Shown in pieces: positions 24,728 to 33,017 of a stretch of 64,000 bases of DNA (position 1 is its first letter; each line of letters opens with the position of its first letter). Source of the stretch: Paenibacillus sp. (GTDB taxonomy: Bacteria; Bacillota; Bacilli; Paenibacillales; YIM-B00363); assembly GCF_031177825.1 (NCBI RefSeq), contig NZ_JAPSKE010000008.1:124001-188000 (forward strand), read 5' to 3'. The translations under genes and the position numbers were made by a program. Below the pieces are notes generated by a model that saw only the letters and a list, made by a program, of their open reading frames with translations, was not told the origin of the DNA and did not search any database.

Positions 24728-26434
24728 GTGGTTCGGGAACTGGTCGTTAACGCTTCGTTGTTGATTTCCGGCTTGTATATCGGATCGTTGTTGTTTCGGC
24801 TGACGCCGCAGTCGATGGCGTCGTGGCGAACGTACATATCGTTCGGCTTGTATTACGGCGTCGTCGCGGCGGCGCTGCTCGCGTTCAACCAAGAAGGGGC
24901 GGGGGACGGCTCTCGAGGGTTTCATCTCGTGCCCGTCGCGATCGCCGCTCTTCACGGTTCTCCGCGGGCGGCCGCGATCGCGGCCGGCTTCCAGCTGCTT
25001 CTCGGCTGGGCGCTGCCAGGCGTAGGCTTGGACGCGCGCGTCGCCCTGGAGACGGCGGTCGTCGGTCTCGGCTCCGCCGCCGTCGCGGCCGTCGCCAAGC
25101 GGCGTTCCTCCGCCTGGGCGTGGACGGCGGCCCTGGTCGCCGGCTCGCCGCTCGTCGGGGCCGTCTTGAACGGCGCTCCGCGGGAAGGGCGATTATGGGA
25201 AGCCGTCGTCTTCGCGAGCGGCATGCTGCTCGTCTTATGGGGCGCGGATTCGTTCATTCGCAAGGAACGCGAACGGAAAGCGCTAATGACGGAATACACG
25301 TATTTGACGCAGCACGACCTGTTGACGGGGCTGCTCAACTTCCAAACGTTCCAAGCGAGACTGCAGCCGGTGCTGGCCGAAGGCAATCGGGTGTGCTTCA
25401 TCTTGATCGATTGCGACGACGTGAAGTCGTTGAACACCGAGCAAGGCTTCCATACGGTGGACGGCACGCTCAGGAACGTAGCGAACCTGCTCCGGGCGTA
25501 TTTCCCCGATGCTCTGTTGATGGGGCGATACGGTTCGGACGAATTCGCGGTCGTCTTCCCGATGCCCGAAAACTTGCCGGCGAGGCTGGAGAAGACGCTC
25601 GAGACGCAAATCCAAGAGCTGTCGGACATTCGGCTCTCGTACGGTTACGCCATCTACCCCGACGAGGCGAAGGACCCGAGCGCCTTCATCGCGCTCGTAC
25701 AGCAGCGCATGCTCGAGACGAAACGGCGGCTGTGGCTGGAGCGCGAGGCGCATTGGCTGCATAACGAACGCTTGATGGCCGTCGGGGAGCTGGCCGCGGG
25801 CATGGCGCACGAAATCCGCAACCCGTTGACGACGGTGAAGGGGTTTCTCCAGGTTTCGAAGCAGAACGGATATAACGTGTCCGAGTATTACGACATCATC
25901 ATGCACGAAATCAAGCGCATGAGCGATTTAACGGTCGAATTTCTGCAGTTCTCGAAGCCGTCGGCGCATCGTCCGAGCCTCGTCTCCATCCAAGAGTGCG
26001 TTCAGGCGGCCGTACAGCTGACGGAATCGGAAATTACGAGGAACGGCCACCAGCTTCAGCTGCAGGCGGAAGAGATGCCGCTCATGGCGCTCCTCGAGAA
26101 GGATAAAATTATTCAGGTATTGGTCAACGTCGTCCGCAACGGCATCGAAGCGATGGAGGAGGGAGGCGGCACGCTCGCGATCGCCGTCTACCCGCGGGGC
26201 GAATTCGGTCTCGTGGACGTGACCGACACGGGCGGCGGCATCACCGACGAGCACTTGGTGCGATTGTTCCAACCGTTCTTCTCGACGAAGTCGAAGGGGA
26301 CGGGACTCGGATTGTCGATCAGTCAGAAGCTGATTAACGAGCATGGAGGGTACATCTCCGTCAGGAGCAAGGTGGGGATCGGCACGACGTTCACGATCCG
26401 CCTGCCGCTGGCGGATCGCGACGCGACGGCATAG
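24728..26434 (+). CDS. membrane sensor with GGDEF-like domain fused to a histidine kinase
   Basis: A 568-aa protein. An N-terminal block of five or six helices (residues ~1-175, 5TMR-LYT-like) is followed by a GGDEF-type domain (~190-345) whose signature is degenerate (RYGSDEF). Then come a HisKA domain with H-box AGMAHEIRNPLTTVKGFLQ and an HATPase_c domain (VVRNGIEAM, DTGGGI, GTGLGLSI). The H-box closely resembles sporulation kinases of the KinA-E group, so it may feed phosphate to Spo0F. No response regulator gene is adjacent. I prefer GTG 24728 (GGGGCGG upstream); ATG 24713 lacks a ribosome binding site. Confidence 0.82.
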   Translation: MVRELVVNASLLISGLYIGSLLFRLTPQSMASWRTYISFGLYYGVVAAALLAFNQEGAGDGSRGFHLVPVAIAALHGSPRAAAIAAGFQLLLGWALPGVGLDARVALETAVVGLGSAAVAAVAKRRSSAWAWTAALVAGSPLVGAVLNGAPREGRLWEAVVFASGMLLVLWGADSFIRKERERKALMTEYTYLTQHDLLTGLLNFQTFQARLQPVLAEGNRVCFILIDCDDVKSLNTEQGFHTVDGTLRNVANLLRAYFPDALLMGRYGSDEFAVVFPMPENLPARLEKTLETQIQELSDIRLSYGYAIYPDEAKDPSAFIALVQQRMLETKRRLWLEREAHWLHNERLMAVGELAAGMAHEIRNPLTTVKGFLQVSKQNGYNVSEYYDIIMHEIKRMSDLTVEFLQFSKPSAHRPSLVSIQECVQAAVQLTESEITRNGHQLQLQAEEMPLMALLEKDKIIQVLVNVVRNGIEAMEEGGGTLAIAVYPRGEFGLVDVTDTGGGITDEHLVRLFQPFFSTKSKGTGLGLSISQKLINEHGGYISVRSKVGIGTTFTIRLPLADRDATA

Positions 26435-26450
26435 GAAGGCGGAGGACAAC

Positions 26451-27404
26451 ATGATTCAGACGATCGCCGTAACGAAACACGGAGAAACCCTTCGCGGCGT
26501 CCCGATCGCTTCGCTCGATCGGGACGACATCGAATGGTATTGGGTCGACTTCTCGGAACCGACGGAAGAGGAGATTTTGCTGCTCGAAACGAGGTTCCGG
26601 TTCCACCCGCTCGCCATCGAGGACTGCCTGCAGCTGCTGCAGCGACCGAAGCTGGACCATTACGAGGCGTTCCATTTTCTCGTCTTCCATACGCTTCACC
26701 CGACGACGCTCGAGGCGGACGAACTGGACGTCTTCCTCTCGGAGCGGTATATCGTGACGTTCCATCTGACGCCGCTGCAGGAGCTGGACGAGGCGTTCGC
26801 CAAGTGGGATTCGTTCGACGAGGCGGGGAAGAAAGGGCCGCTCTTCGCGTTGTACTCGGTCGTGGACAAGATCGTCGATCAGTATTTCCCGTCCGTCTAT
26901 CGCATTGAGGACGCCCTCTTCGATATGGATCAGCGGAAGTCCTCGGACTTGACCGATACGATTATGGATCAAGTGTTCGACATCCGCTCCGATTTGTTGC
27001 AGCTGCGGCGGGCGGTGTTTCCGATGCGGGAGCTGTTGTATCGCATTCTGAACAGCGAAAGAATCCAAGGGATGGGCGGCGAGCATCGGGCGTACTTCGC
27101 CGACGTCCACGACCATCTGCTCAAGCTGTCGGAGATGATCGAATCGAACCGGGAGATGACGGCCGACATCCGCGACAGTTACGTCTCCTTGAATACGAAC
27201 CGGATGAACGGTATCATGAAGACGCTGACGGTCATTACGACGATCTTCATGCCGCTGACGTTCTTGGCGGGGATTTACGGGATGAACTTCTCCTATATGC
27301 CGGAGCTGAACATGAAGGGCGGATACTTCATCGCGCTCGGAGCGATGGCGCTGATCGGATTCGCGATGTTCTGGTGGTTCAAGCGGAAGGGCTGGTTCGA
27401 CTAA
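26451..27404 (+). CDS. corA: CorA-family magnesium transporter
   Basis: A 317-aa CorA channel protein for Mg2+ (and Co2+/Ni2+ in relatives). A long cytoplasmic alpha/beta and stalk-helix domain is followed by two C-terminal membrane helices. The pore signature YGMNF comes after the first one, and the basic C-terminus is FKRKGWFD. ATG 26451 sits 6 nt after GGAGGA and 16 nt after the kinase gene; the upstream in-frame extension lies inside that gene. The spacing suggests co-transcription with the kinase. Confidence 0.93.
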   Translation: MIQTIAVTKHGETLRGVPIASLDRDDIEWYWVDFSEPTEEEILLLETRFRFHPLAIEDCLQLLQRPKLDHYEAFHFLVFHTLHPTTLEADELDVFLSERYIVTFHLTPLQELDEAFAKWDSFDEAGKKGPLFALYSVVDKIVDQYFPSVYRIEDALFDMDQRKSSDLTDTIMDQVFDIRSDLLQLRRAVFPMRELLYRILNSERIQGMGGEHRAYFADVHDHLLKLSEMIESNREMTADIRDSYVSLNTNRMNGIMKTLTVITTIFMPLTFLAGIYGMNFSYMPELNMKGGYFIALGAMALIGFAMFWWFKRKGWFD

Positions 27405-27521
27405 GGACGGACTCGTCCGAGAATGACAGCCGGATAGTTCATGTGCAGGCGATATCGTATATGGACGATCGAGGCGAATCGGGGTACATTCAATACATAT
27501 TTCTAACTAGGAGTTGAAGCA

Positions 27522-28289
27522 GTGATGACGAGATTGTCGATCGGATTGCAAATGTACACGCTTCGGAACGAGACGGCTCAGGACTTCCTGGGCACGCTTC
27601 GGAACGTGGCGGAGCTTGGATACGAAGGCGTGGAATTCGCCGGTTACGGCGGTTTGGACGCGAAGGCGCTTCGCGCGGAATTGGATGGAATGGGGCTCAA
27701 GTCGCTCGGCAGCCACGTATCGCTCGCGCGGATGCTGGAAGCGGCCGACGAAGAGATCGAATACGCGCTGACGCTCGGCAACAAGTATCTCGTCGTGCCG
27801 TGGATGGGCGAAGAGAAATACGCGACCGAAGAAGCGCTCGCGGAGACGTGCAAGCAGCTCGACGCCATCGGCGCCAAGTGCGCCGAGCGCGGCATCGCGT
27901 TCGGCTATCACAACCATTCCTTCGAGCTGCAGCGTACGTTCGGCGGCAAACTAATGCTCGATTATATCTTCGACAGCGTGCCGGCGGACCGTCTGCAGGT
28001 AGAACTCGATTCTTGCTGGGTCCACAACGCCGGTATCGACGCGGCGGCTTATATCGGCAAATACAAGGGCCGCATCCCGCTCGTCCACTTGAAGGACATG
28101 ACGCGCGAGGGCGACAAAACGAACACGGTCGAGCTCGGAAAAGGCGAAGTGGATCTGCTCGCGATCGCCGCCGCTTCGAAGGAAGCCGGCGCGGAGTGGC
28201 TGATCGTCGAACAGGACGTATGCCAAAACCCGCCGCTCGAAAGCGTGGCGACCAGCATCGCTTGGCTCAAGAGCAACGGCCTTCGGTAA
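27522..28289 (+). CDS. sugar phosphate isomerase/epimerase (xylose isomerase-like TIM barrel)
   Basis: A 255-aa AP-endonuclease-2/xylose-isomerase-like TIM-barrel protein. The motifs are LGYEGVEFAGYGG near the start, AFGYHNHSFEL, VELDSCWVHNAG, VHLKDM and LIVEQD, which supply the Glu/Asp/His metal ligands. Proteins like this isomerise or epimerise ketoses and inosose derivatives; the substrate is not predictable. Either GTG 27522 or ATG 27525 may start it behind AGGAG. It has its own terminator, so it is probably a single-gene unit. Confidence 0.87.
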   Translation: MMTRLSIGLQMYTLRNETAQDFLGTLRNVAELGYEGVEFAGYGGLDAKALRAELDGMGLKSLGSHVSLARMLEAADEEIEYALTLGNKYLVVPWMGEEKYATEEALAETCKQLDAIGAKCAERGIAFGYHNHSFELQRTFGGKLMLDYIFDSVPADRLQVELDSCWVHNAGIDAAAYIGKYKGRIPLVHLKDMTREGDKTNTVELGKGEVDLLAIAAASKEAGAEWLIVEQDVCQNPPLESVATSIAWLKSNGLR

Positions 28290-28323
28290 TCCGAGGCGTC
28301 GGGAGTTTGGGCCCAGAACGAAA

Positions 28324-28356
28324 GAAGCAACCCTGCGAAGGGTTGCTTCTTTTTTC
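28324..28356 (+). terminator. Rho-independent terminator
   Basis: GAAGCAACCC (28324-28333) pairs perfectly with GGGTTGCTTC (28340-28349), followed by TTTTTT. Confidence 0.92.
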
Positions 28357-28459
28357 GTGTTCGGCCGCATTCGCAAATTGCAAATCGAGCTGCTTTCTTG
28401 AATTATCGCGGTAAAACTTGGCGTAATTATATTTATTTAACTTTTCTTCTAAAACCTGC

Positions 28460-28488
28460 TAGACAAATCAATATATCCATGATATATT
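28460..28488 (+). promoter_or_regulatory. sigma-A promoter of the DUF5317/peptide operon
   Basis: TAGACA (28460-28465), a 17-nt spacer and TATATT (28483-28488) lie 39 nt before ATG 28527, in an AT-rich stretch. Confidence 0.75.
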
Positions 28489-28526
28489 GAAAACAGTTAC
28501 AAGCCAAGAACGAGCGGAGAGACGAC

Positions 28527-29117
28527 ATGGTTTATGACGGTATCGTAATCGGATTGATCGTCGGGTTCGTCCGAGGAGGCGTCTTCGGCGCATTGCGCGG
28601 ATTGTCTCGGTTGAAGCTTGTGGCCGGTTGGGTTTTCCCGGCGTTGCTGCTCTTTCAGTTCGTGTACTTTTACTTTCAGGGCAGGAACGAAGCGCTGCAG
28701 CAGTATACGGGCATTTCGATCATGGTTATTTATGTTATCGGTCTTTTGTTCGTCGGATTGAACCACAAACAGCCGGGGTTCAAGACAATTTTCGTCGGCG
28801 TGTTCCTGAATTTCCTCGTCATGGTTCTGAACGGCGGGGCGATGCCGGTGTCGCTCGAAGCGGCGTCGACGCTGGGACAGTATTACGCGGACATGCTCCA
28901 GAACAACGACGTCGTGTATAAACACGCGAAGCTGATGGAGGACACGAGGCTGCCCTTCCTGGGAGACATCATCCCGATCGTCGCGCCTTACCCGCGGCAG
29001 ATGATTATCAGCATCGGCGATATCGTGATGAACGTAGGAATCTTTATGTTCCTGCAGAAGATCATGACGGCCGAGAAGAAGGGGCTCCCGAACGGAGCGG
29101 TTTCCACGCAAGCATAA
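28527..29117 (+). CDS. DUF5317 membrane protein
   Basis: A 196-aa polytopic membrane protein with about five helices and large hydrophobic segments (VFPALLLFQFVYFYF, ISIMVIYVIGLLFVGL, IFVGVFLNFLVMVL, DIVMNVGIFMFL). It matches the DUF5317 family as I remember it, including the GGAMPVSLEAA loop and DTRLPFLGDIIPI. Function is unknown. It is followed at 57 nt by two tiny duplicated peptide genes before the operon terminator, so peptide and membrane protein are co-expressed. A GGDEF/HD-GYP gene lies just beyond. Confidence 0.75.
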   Translation: MVYDGIVIGLIVGFVRGGVFGALRGLSRLKLVAGWVFPALLLFQFVYFYFQGRNEALQQYTGISIMVIYVIGLLFVGLNHKQPGFKTIFVGVFLNFLVMVLNGGAMPVSLEAASTLGQYYADMLQNNDVVYKHAKLMEDTRLPFLGDIIPIVAPYPRQMIISIGDIVMNVGIFMFLQKIMTAEKKGLPNGAVSTQA

Positions 29118-29174
29118 TGATGTAAACATACATACTCTATCGAATTCATTCGAAAATTTTGGGAGGGTTCCGCT

Positions 29175-29279
29175 ATGAAGAAGAAGCTCGAAGGCATCCA
29201 GTTCGGCAAGTTGATCGTGAACGCCGCAATCGTCGCATCCGTCATCGTCGCATTGACTTCCGGCTACAAGTGGGGCTAA
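29175..29279 (+). CDS. 34-aa membrane peptide, tandem copy 1
   Basis: A tiny gene of 34 codons: basic MKKKLEGIQFGKL start, one hydrophobic helix (VNAAIVASVIVAL) and the tail TSGYKWG. The ribosome binding site GGGAGGG lies 7 nt before the ATG. Compared with copy 2 (154 bp downstream), 14 codons differ but only one changes the residue (Lys4/Arg). That pattern means the peptide sequence is under selection, so this is a real gene. Function unknown: possible pheromone precursor, small membrane regulator or subunit of the DUF5317 protein. Confidence 0.85.
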   Translation: MKKKLEGIQFGKLIVNAAIVASVIVALTSGYKWG

Positions 29280-29328
29280 TACGAATCTAATCGATTCATT
29301 CAAAACTATTCTCGAGGAGGAATTCGTA

Positions 29329-29433
29329 ATGAAAAAGCGCTTGGAAGGAATCCAATTCGGTAAGTTGATCGTGAACGCAGCCATCGTCGCTTCGGTGATC
29401 GTGGCATTGACTTCCGGTTATAAGTGGGGCTAA
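29329..29433 (+). CDS. 34-aa membrane peptide, tandem copy 2
   Basis: Second copy of the 34-codon gene, beginning MKKRLEGIQFGKL and again ending TSGYKWG. Its Shine-Dalgarno sequence GAGGAGG is stronger than that of copy 1. The upstream spacers are also related (ATCGAATTCATTC versus ATCGATTCATTCA), so a ~150-bp unit including the leader was duplicated and then drifted at synonymous sites. A very strong terminator follows 16 nt after the stop codon. Confidence 0.85.
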   Translation: MKKRLEGIQFGKLIVNAAIVASVIVALTSGYKWG

Positions 29434-29448
29434 TCGGAACCCGACGAG

Positions 29449-29489
29449 AGCCGTTCTTAAGGCGTAACGCCTTAAGAACGGCTTTTTTT
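29449..29489 (+). terminator. Rho-independent terminator after the tandem peptides
   Basis: AGCCGTTCTTAAGGCG pairs with CGCCTTAAGAACGGCT over 16 bp around a short loop, followed by seven T's. Confidence 0.93.
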
Positions 29490-29605
29490 CATTTTTCCGA
29501 TGCGGCCTATTCTATCGGCGGAGTTCTTCCTTCTTTCATTATATTAACCTTCGACTATTTCGTGTATAATAACGTCAGACTACTCGGAAATGCAGGTGCT
29601 GCAGG

Positions 29606-31483
29606 ATGCTCCAGAGAACGAAGGCATACATCGACTCGCTTCGAGAACGTCAAAATTTATATGTGTTTAGCGTATGCGCCCTAGGCGTCGCGTTGTTCGC
29701 GGCGTTCGTGAACGCGCCTTCTTTCTCTCTGAACGAGTGGGTCCTATTGTACGCGCTCGTGGCCTCCGTCGTCGTGTTGAACCATCTGGACTTCCAGCTT
29801 CCGCCGAGCGGTACGAAGCAGTCCATGGATTCCGCCGTCATCTTAGCCGCGCTCTTCGTCCACGGACTCGACATCGCGTTGTACGTATTGCTGTTCAGCT
29901 ACGGCATACTCGCCGCGATCCGAAGAGAGGTCGTGCTCTGGAAGCATCTCGCGAACTTCTCGATGTACGTGATAATGATCGTCGCCACTTCGGGCGTGTT
30001 CGCTTGGGCGGGCGGACGATTCGGGACGCTTCAGGTTACAAGCGTTTATATTTATCTTCTGGCTTTGGCCGTGTATTTCTTCGTAAACACGAGCATCTTC
30101 GGCGGCTTCCACGTCATTCAGGGCAAGCCGGCGATCAAGGTGTTCAACGGCGTATTTAAGGAATCGATCTCGGCGTACGCGAGCACGCTGCTGCTTTCGC
30201 TGGTGCTCACGATGTTGTTCGAGCGATCTCCCTTCTTCGGGCTGTTCCTGTTCATGGCGATCGCGGTCCTCATTTCGAAATCGTTCAAGCTGCTGTTCGA
30301 GCTATATCACTCCTTGTCCGAGCGGGCGATCATCGATCAACGCACGGGCTTGTACAACCATAGTTATTTCGAAGAAGCGCTGGAAAGCCGGCTGAACGCG
30401 TCCAAGAAGACGGGGGACGTGTTTTCCCTCGTGCTGCTCGACTTGGATAACTTCAAGAAATATAACGACGTCTACGGACATCTGAAGGGCGATCAGCTGT
30501 TGGAGTTTTTCGGAGCGCAGCTGAAACGACTTTGCGATCGGGACGGAGTCGTCGTCGCGAGATACGGAGGCGAGGAGTTCACCGTCATACTCCCGAACGT
30601 CGGCGCGGAGGAGGCGCTCTCGTACGCGAATCACATACGCAAGCGTATCAACGATACGTACTTCGAGGGCGTCGAGTTGTTTCCGCACGGGTGCTTGTCG
30701 TTCTCGGCAGGCGTCGTCCAATATACGCTCGATATTTACGATAAGAATCAGCTCGTCGACCGGGCGGATCAAGCGATGTATTATGCGAAAGCGCAAGGGA
30801 AGAACGTCGTACATATTTATAACGAGGACTCCATCCTGCAGCGGACGCTCGATATCGAACAGGACATTCGGGAAATCGAGCAGCAGCTGAATATATTTTT
30901 GTCGAAGGACGTTTACACGTTCCAGCACAGCAAGCGAGTGTACCGTTACGCGATGGAGCTGAGCGATCGGCTGTCGCTGACGGACGCGGAGAAGAAGACG
31001 TTAGTGCTCGGAGCGCTTATCCACGATATCGGAAAGCTGGAAATTCCGAGGGACGTCTTGAACAAGAAGGGCAAGCTGACGAACGAAGAGTGGGAGATGG
31101 TCAAGAAGCACGTGCTGTGGGGCAAGGAGATCGCCTCCACCAACGAGAAGTTCAAGCCGCTCCTGCCGCTCATCGAGCTGCATCACGAACGGTACGACGG
31201 CAAGGGGTACCCGCGCGGACTGAAGGGCGAGGAAATTCCCAAGCTCGCCAGAGCGCTGTGCGTCATCGATTCGTTCGACGCGATGACGACCGAGCGTCCG
31301 TATCAACGCACGAAGACGTTCCAAGAGGCGATCGTCGAGCTGCGCGCGCATGCGGGCAAGCAGTTCGATCCGGAGTTCGCGGAAGCGTTCATCGCGATGA
31401 TCGAACGCGGGAGCTTCGATTGGAGCGAGGACGAGGAGCGGGACGGAACCGATACGACCTCGACGAATCCGGCGGCGGGATAA
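29606..31483 (+). CDS. membrane GGDEF/HD-GYP protein
   Basis: A 625-aa cyclic-di-GMP signalling protein. Residues ~20-235 form six or seven helices, a MASE-like input domain. A GGDEF domain follows with an intact active site (LDLDNFKKYNDVYGHLKGD, RYGGEEF). A C-terminal HD-GYP domain follows (HSKRVYRY, HDIGKLEIP, HHERYDGKGYP). It could therefore both make and hydrolyse c-di-GMP. Start ATG 29606 has only a weak site (CAGGTG). It lies 116 nt beyond the peptide terminator and 28 kb from no other cyclase; a c-di-GMP riboswitch occurs 3 kb downstream. Confidence 0.9.
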   Translation: MLQRTKAYIDSLRERQNLYVFSVCALGVALFAAFVNAPSFSLNEWVLLYALVASVVVLNHLDFQLPPSGTKQSMDSAVILAALFVHGLDIALYVLLFSYGILAAIRREVVLWKHLANFSMYVIMIVATSGVFAWAGGRFGTLQVTSVYIYLLALAVYFFVNTSIFGGFHVIQGKPAIKVFNGVFKESISAYASTLLLSLVLTMLFERSPFFGLFLFMAIAVLISKSFKLLFELYHSLSERAIIDQRTGLYNHSYFEEALESRLNASKKTGDVFSLVLLDLDNFKKYNDVYGHLKGDQLLEFFGAQLKRLCDRDGVVVARYGGEEFTVILPNVGAEEALSYANHIRKRINDTYFEGVELFPHGCLSFSAGVVQYTLDIYDKNQLVDRADQAMYYAKAQGKNVVHIYNEDSILQRTLDIEQDIREIEQQLNIFLSKDVYTFQHSKRVYRYAMELSDRLSLTDAEKKTLVLGALIHDIGKLEIPRDVLNKKGKLTNEEWEMVKKHVLWGKEIASTNEKFKPLLPLIELHHERYDGKGYPRGLKGEEIPKLARALCVIDSFDAMTTERPYQRTKTFQEAIVELRAHAGKQFDPEFAEAFIAMIERGSFDWSEDEERDGTDTTSTNPAAG

Positions 31484-31534
31484 GTCGACGCGTCCGAGAA
31501 TATGTATGAACTACTAGCGAAAGGGGGGCGACCG

Positions 31535-32209
31535 ATGAGCGCCGTTCTTCTGAAGATCGGACTATCCGCCGTGTTCGGTCTGATCATCGGGATCGATCGG
31601 GAGTTAAAAAAGAAGCCTTTAGGCATGAAGACTTGTCTCGTTCTCGCGGTAAGCAGCTGCTTGCTTACGGTCGTTTCCATTCAAGCGGCTTACGACTTTC
31701 CGAAGCTCGATCACATGGTGATGGACCCGATGCGACTGGCGGCGCAGATCGTATCCGGGGTCGGCTTTATCGGCGCCGGAGTCATTCTGAAGCGCAACGA
31801 CGACGTTATCAGCGGCCTCACGACCGCCGCGATGATCTGGGGGGCATCCGGTCTTGGGATCGCCGTAGGCGCGGGATATTATGTCGAGGCGGCGGTCGCG
31901 CTGTTGTTCGTCTTGGTCGGGGTCGACCTGATCCCGTTCTTGATGCGGAAGTGGGGTCCGGATGTCCTCACCTCGAAGGAAATTTTAATTTCGTTCATCC
32001 TGACGGATATGGAACACTTCGACGCGCTGAAGGCGCATCTCGTTCGGCACGAGGTGAAGGTCAAGGCGACGAAGGTGTCGGAGCTCGACGAACGAACGAT
32101 ACGGATCGAGCTGCGCGCGCAAGTGCACGAGCATAGCACGATCGCGGATATATTCAAGGATATTCGGGCGGAAGAGCATGTTAGTAAACTCGATGTCCGC
32201 TCTTTGTAG
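31535..32209 (+). CDS. MgtC/SapB family membrane protein
   Basis: A 224-aa MgtC-family protein. Four or five N-terminal helices carry the family signature (GLIIGIDRELKKKPLGMKTCLVL, IVSGVGFIGAGVILK, GLTTAAMIWGASGLGIAVGAGYY). A ~75-residue ACT-like cytoplasmic tail follows. Members modulate Mg2+ homeostasis or ATPase activity; they are not transporters in the strict sense. ATG 31535 is chosen because AAAGGGGGG precedes it. It is 51 nt after the GGDEF/HD-GYP gene, probably in the same transcript, and ends with a terminator. Confidence 0.9.
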   Translation: MSAVLLKIGLSAVFGLIIGIDRELKKKPLGMKTCLVLAVSSCLLTVVSIQAAYDFPKLDHMVMDPMRLAAQIVSGVGFIGAGVILKRNDDVISGLTTAAMIWGASGLGIAVGAGYYVEAAVALLFVLVGVDLIPFLMRKWGPDVLTSKEILISFILTDMEHFDALKAHLVRHEVKVKATKVSELDERTIRIELRAQVHEHSTIADIFKDIRAEEHVSKLDVRSL

Positions 32210-32213
32210 AAGG

Positions 32214-32246
32214 ACGTCCGGCGCTGAACGCGTCGGGCGTTTTTTG
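32214..32246 (+). terminator. Rho-independent terminator
   Basis: ACGTCCGGCG (32214-32223) pairs with CGTCGGGCGT (32231-32240) with two G-T pairs, followed by TTTTT. Confidence 0.75.
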
Positions 32247-32339
32247 CTATGAAGAAAAAGGTAGAAACATCATATGAATTATGTTATTTTCTTAAATAGA
32301 TATGATGAATTTAGATCGGTTTGGAGAAGGGAGGCGGAC

Positions 32340-33017
32340 ATGAGAAAGCTGGCGTACGAAGCGGTGTACGACGGAATCCGCGCGCGCATCGCTTGCGGCG
32401 ACTGGAGCGTCGGAAGCCGTATTCCGACGATCGAGGAGCTGTCCCGCGAGTTCGGCACCGGCGTCTCCTCGGTTCGCGAAGCGGTGAAGATTCTAGGCAA
32501 GCAAGGCGTGCTTCGCATCGAGCAAGGGCGCGGCACGTTCGTGGCGCAAAGTCTGGAGGGGGCGTCGGGCGAGCGGCTGGACGCGCTGGAGAACGCGACG
32601 CTCTTGCAGCTGACCGAGGCGCGTCTCGTCGTCGAGCCCGAGCTGGCCGCGCTCGCCGCGGTTCACGGCGGCGCGGACGCCAAGCGGGCGATTCTGGACA
32701 ATGCGGCGGCGATGCGGGAGAAGATGGCGCGCGGCGACGATTTTCTTCGCGAGGATTTGGACTTCCATCGGTTGATCGCCGACGCGGCCGGCAACGTCGT
32801 ACTGCGCGAGATGATGTCCGTCGCGTCGGATCTGCTGCTGGACAGCCGCAGGCGGACGATGAAGTGGGAAGGCATGGACGAGAAGACGATCGCGCATCAT
32901 CTCTTGATCGCGTACGCGATCGCCGAAGGCCGCGCGGAGACGGCGCGAAGCCAGATGCGCTCGCATCTGGAAGATATTCTGGCGCAATATCGCCGCAATC
33001 TTAAGGAGGATCGGTAA
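32340..33017 (+). CDS. GntR-family regulator, FCD type (DgoR-like)
   Basis: A 225-aa regulator. The winged helix (residues ~5-70) contains IPTIEELSREFGTGVSSVREAVKILGKQGVLRIEQGRGTFV. The FCD domain has RLVVEPELAALAA and DLDFHRLIADAAGN. The gene abuts the galactonate dehydratase start with no gap (TAA then ATG), so it probably regulates that gene, like DgoR of enterobacteria. ATG 32340 follows GGGAGGCGG; in-frame codons upstream have no ribosome binding site. Confidence 0.88.
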   Translation: MRKLAYEAVYDGIRARIACGDWSVGSRIPTIEELSREFGTGVSSVREAVKILGKQGVLRIEQGRGTFVAQSLEGASGERLDALENATLLQLTEARLVVEPELAALAAVHGGADAKRAILDNAAAMREKMARGDDFLREDLDFHRLIADAAGNVVLREMMSVASDLLLDSRRRTMKWEGMDEKTIAHHLLIAYAIAEGRAETARSQMRSHLEDILAQYRRNLKEDR

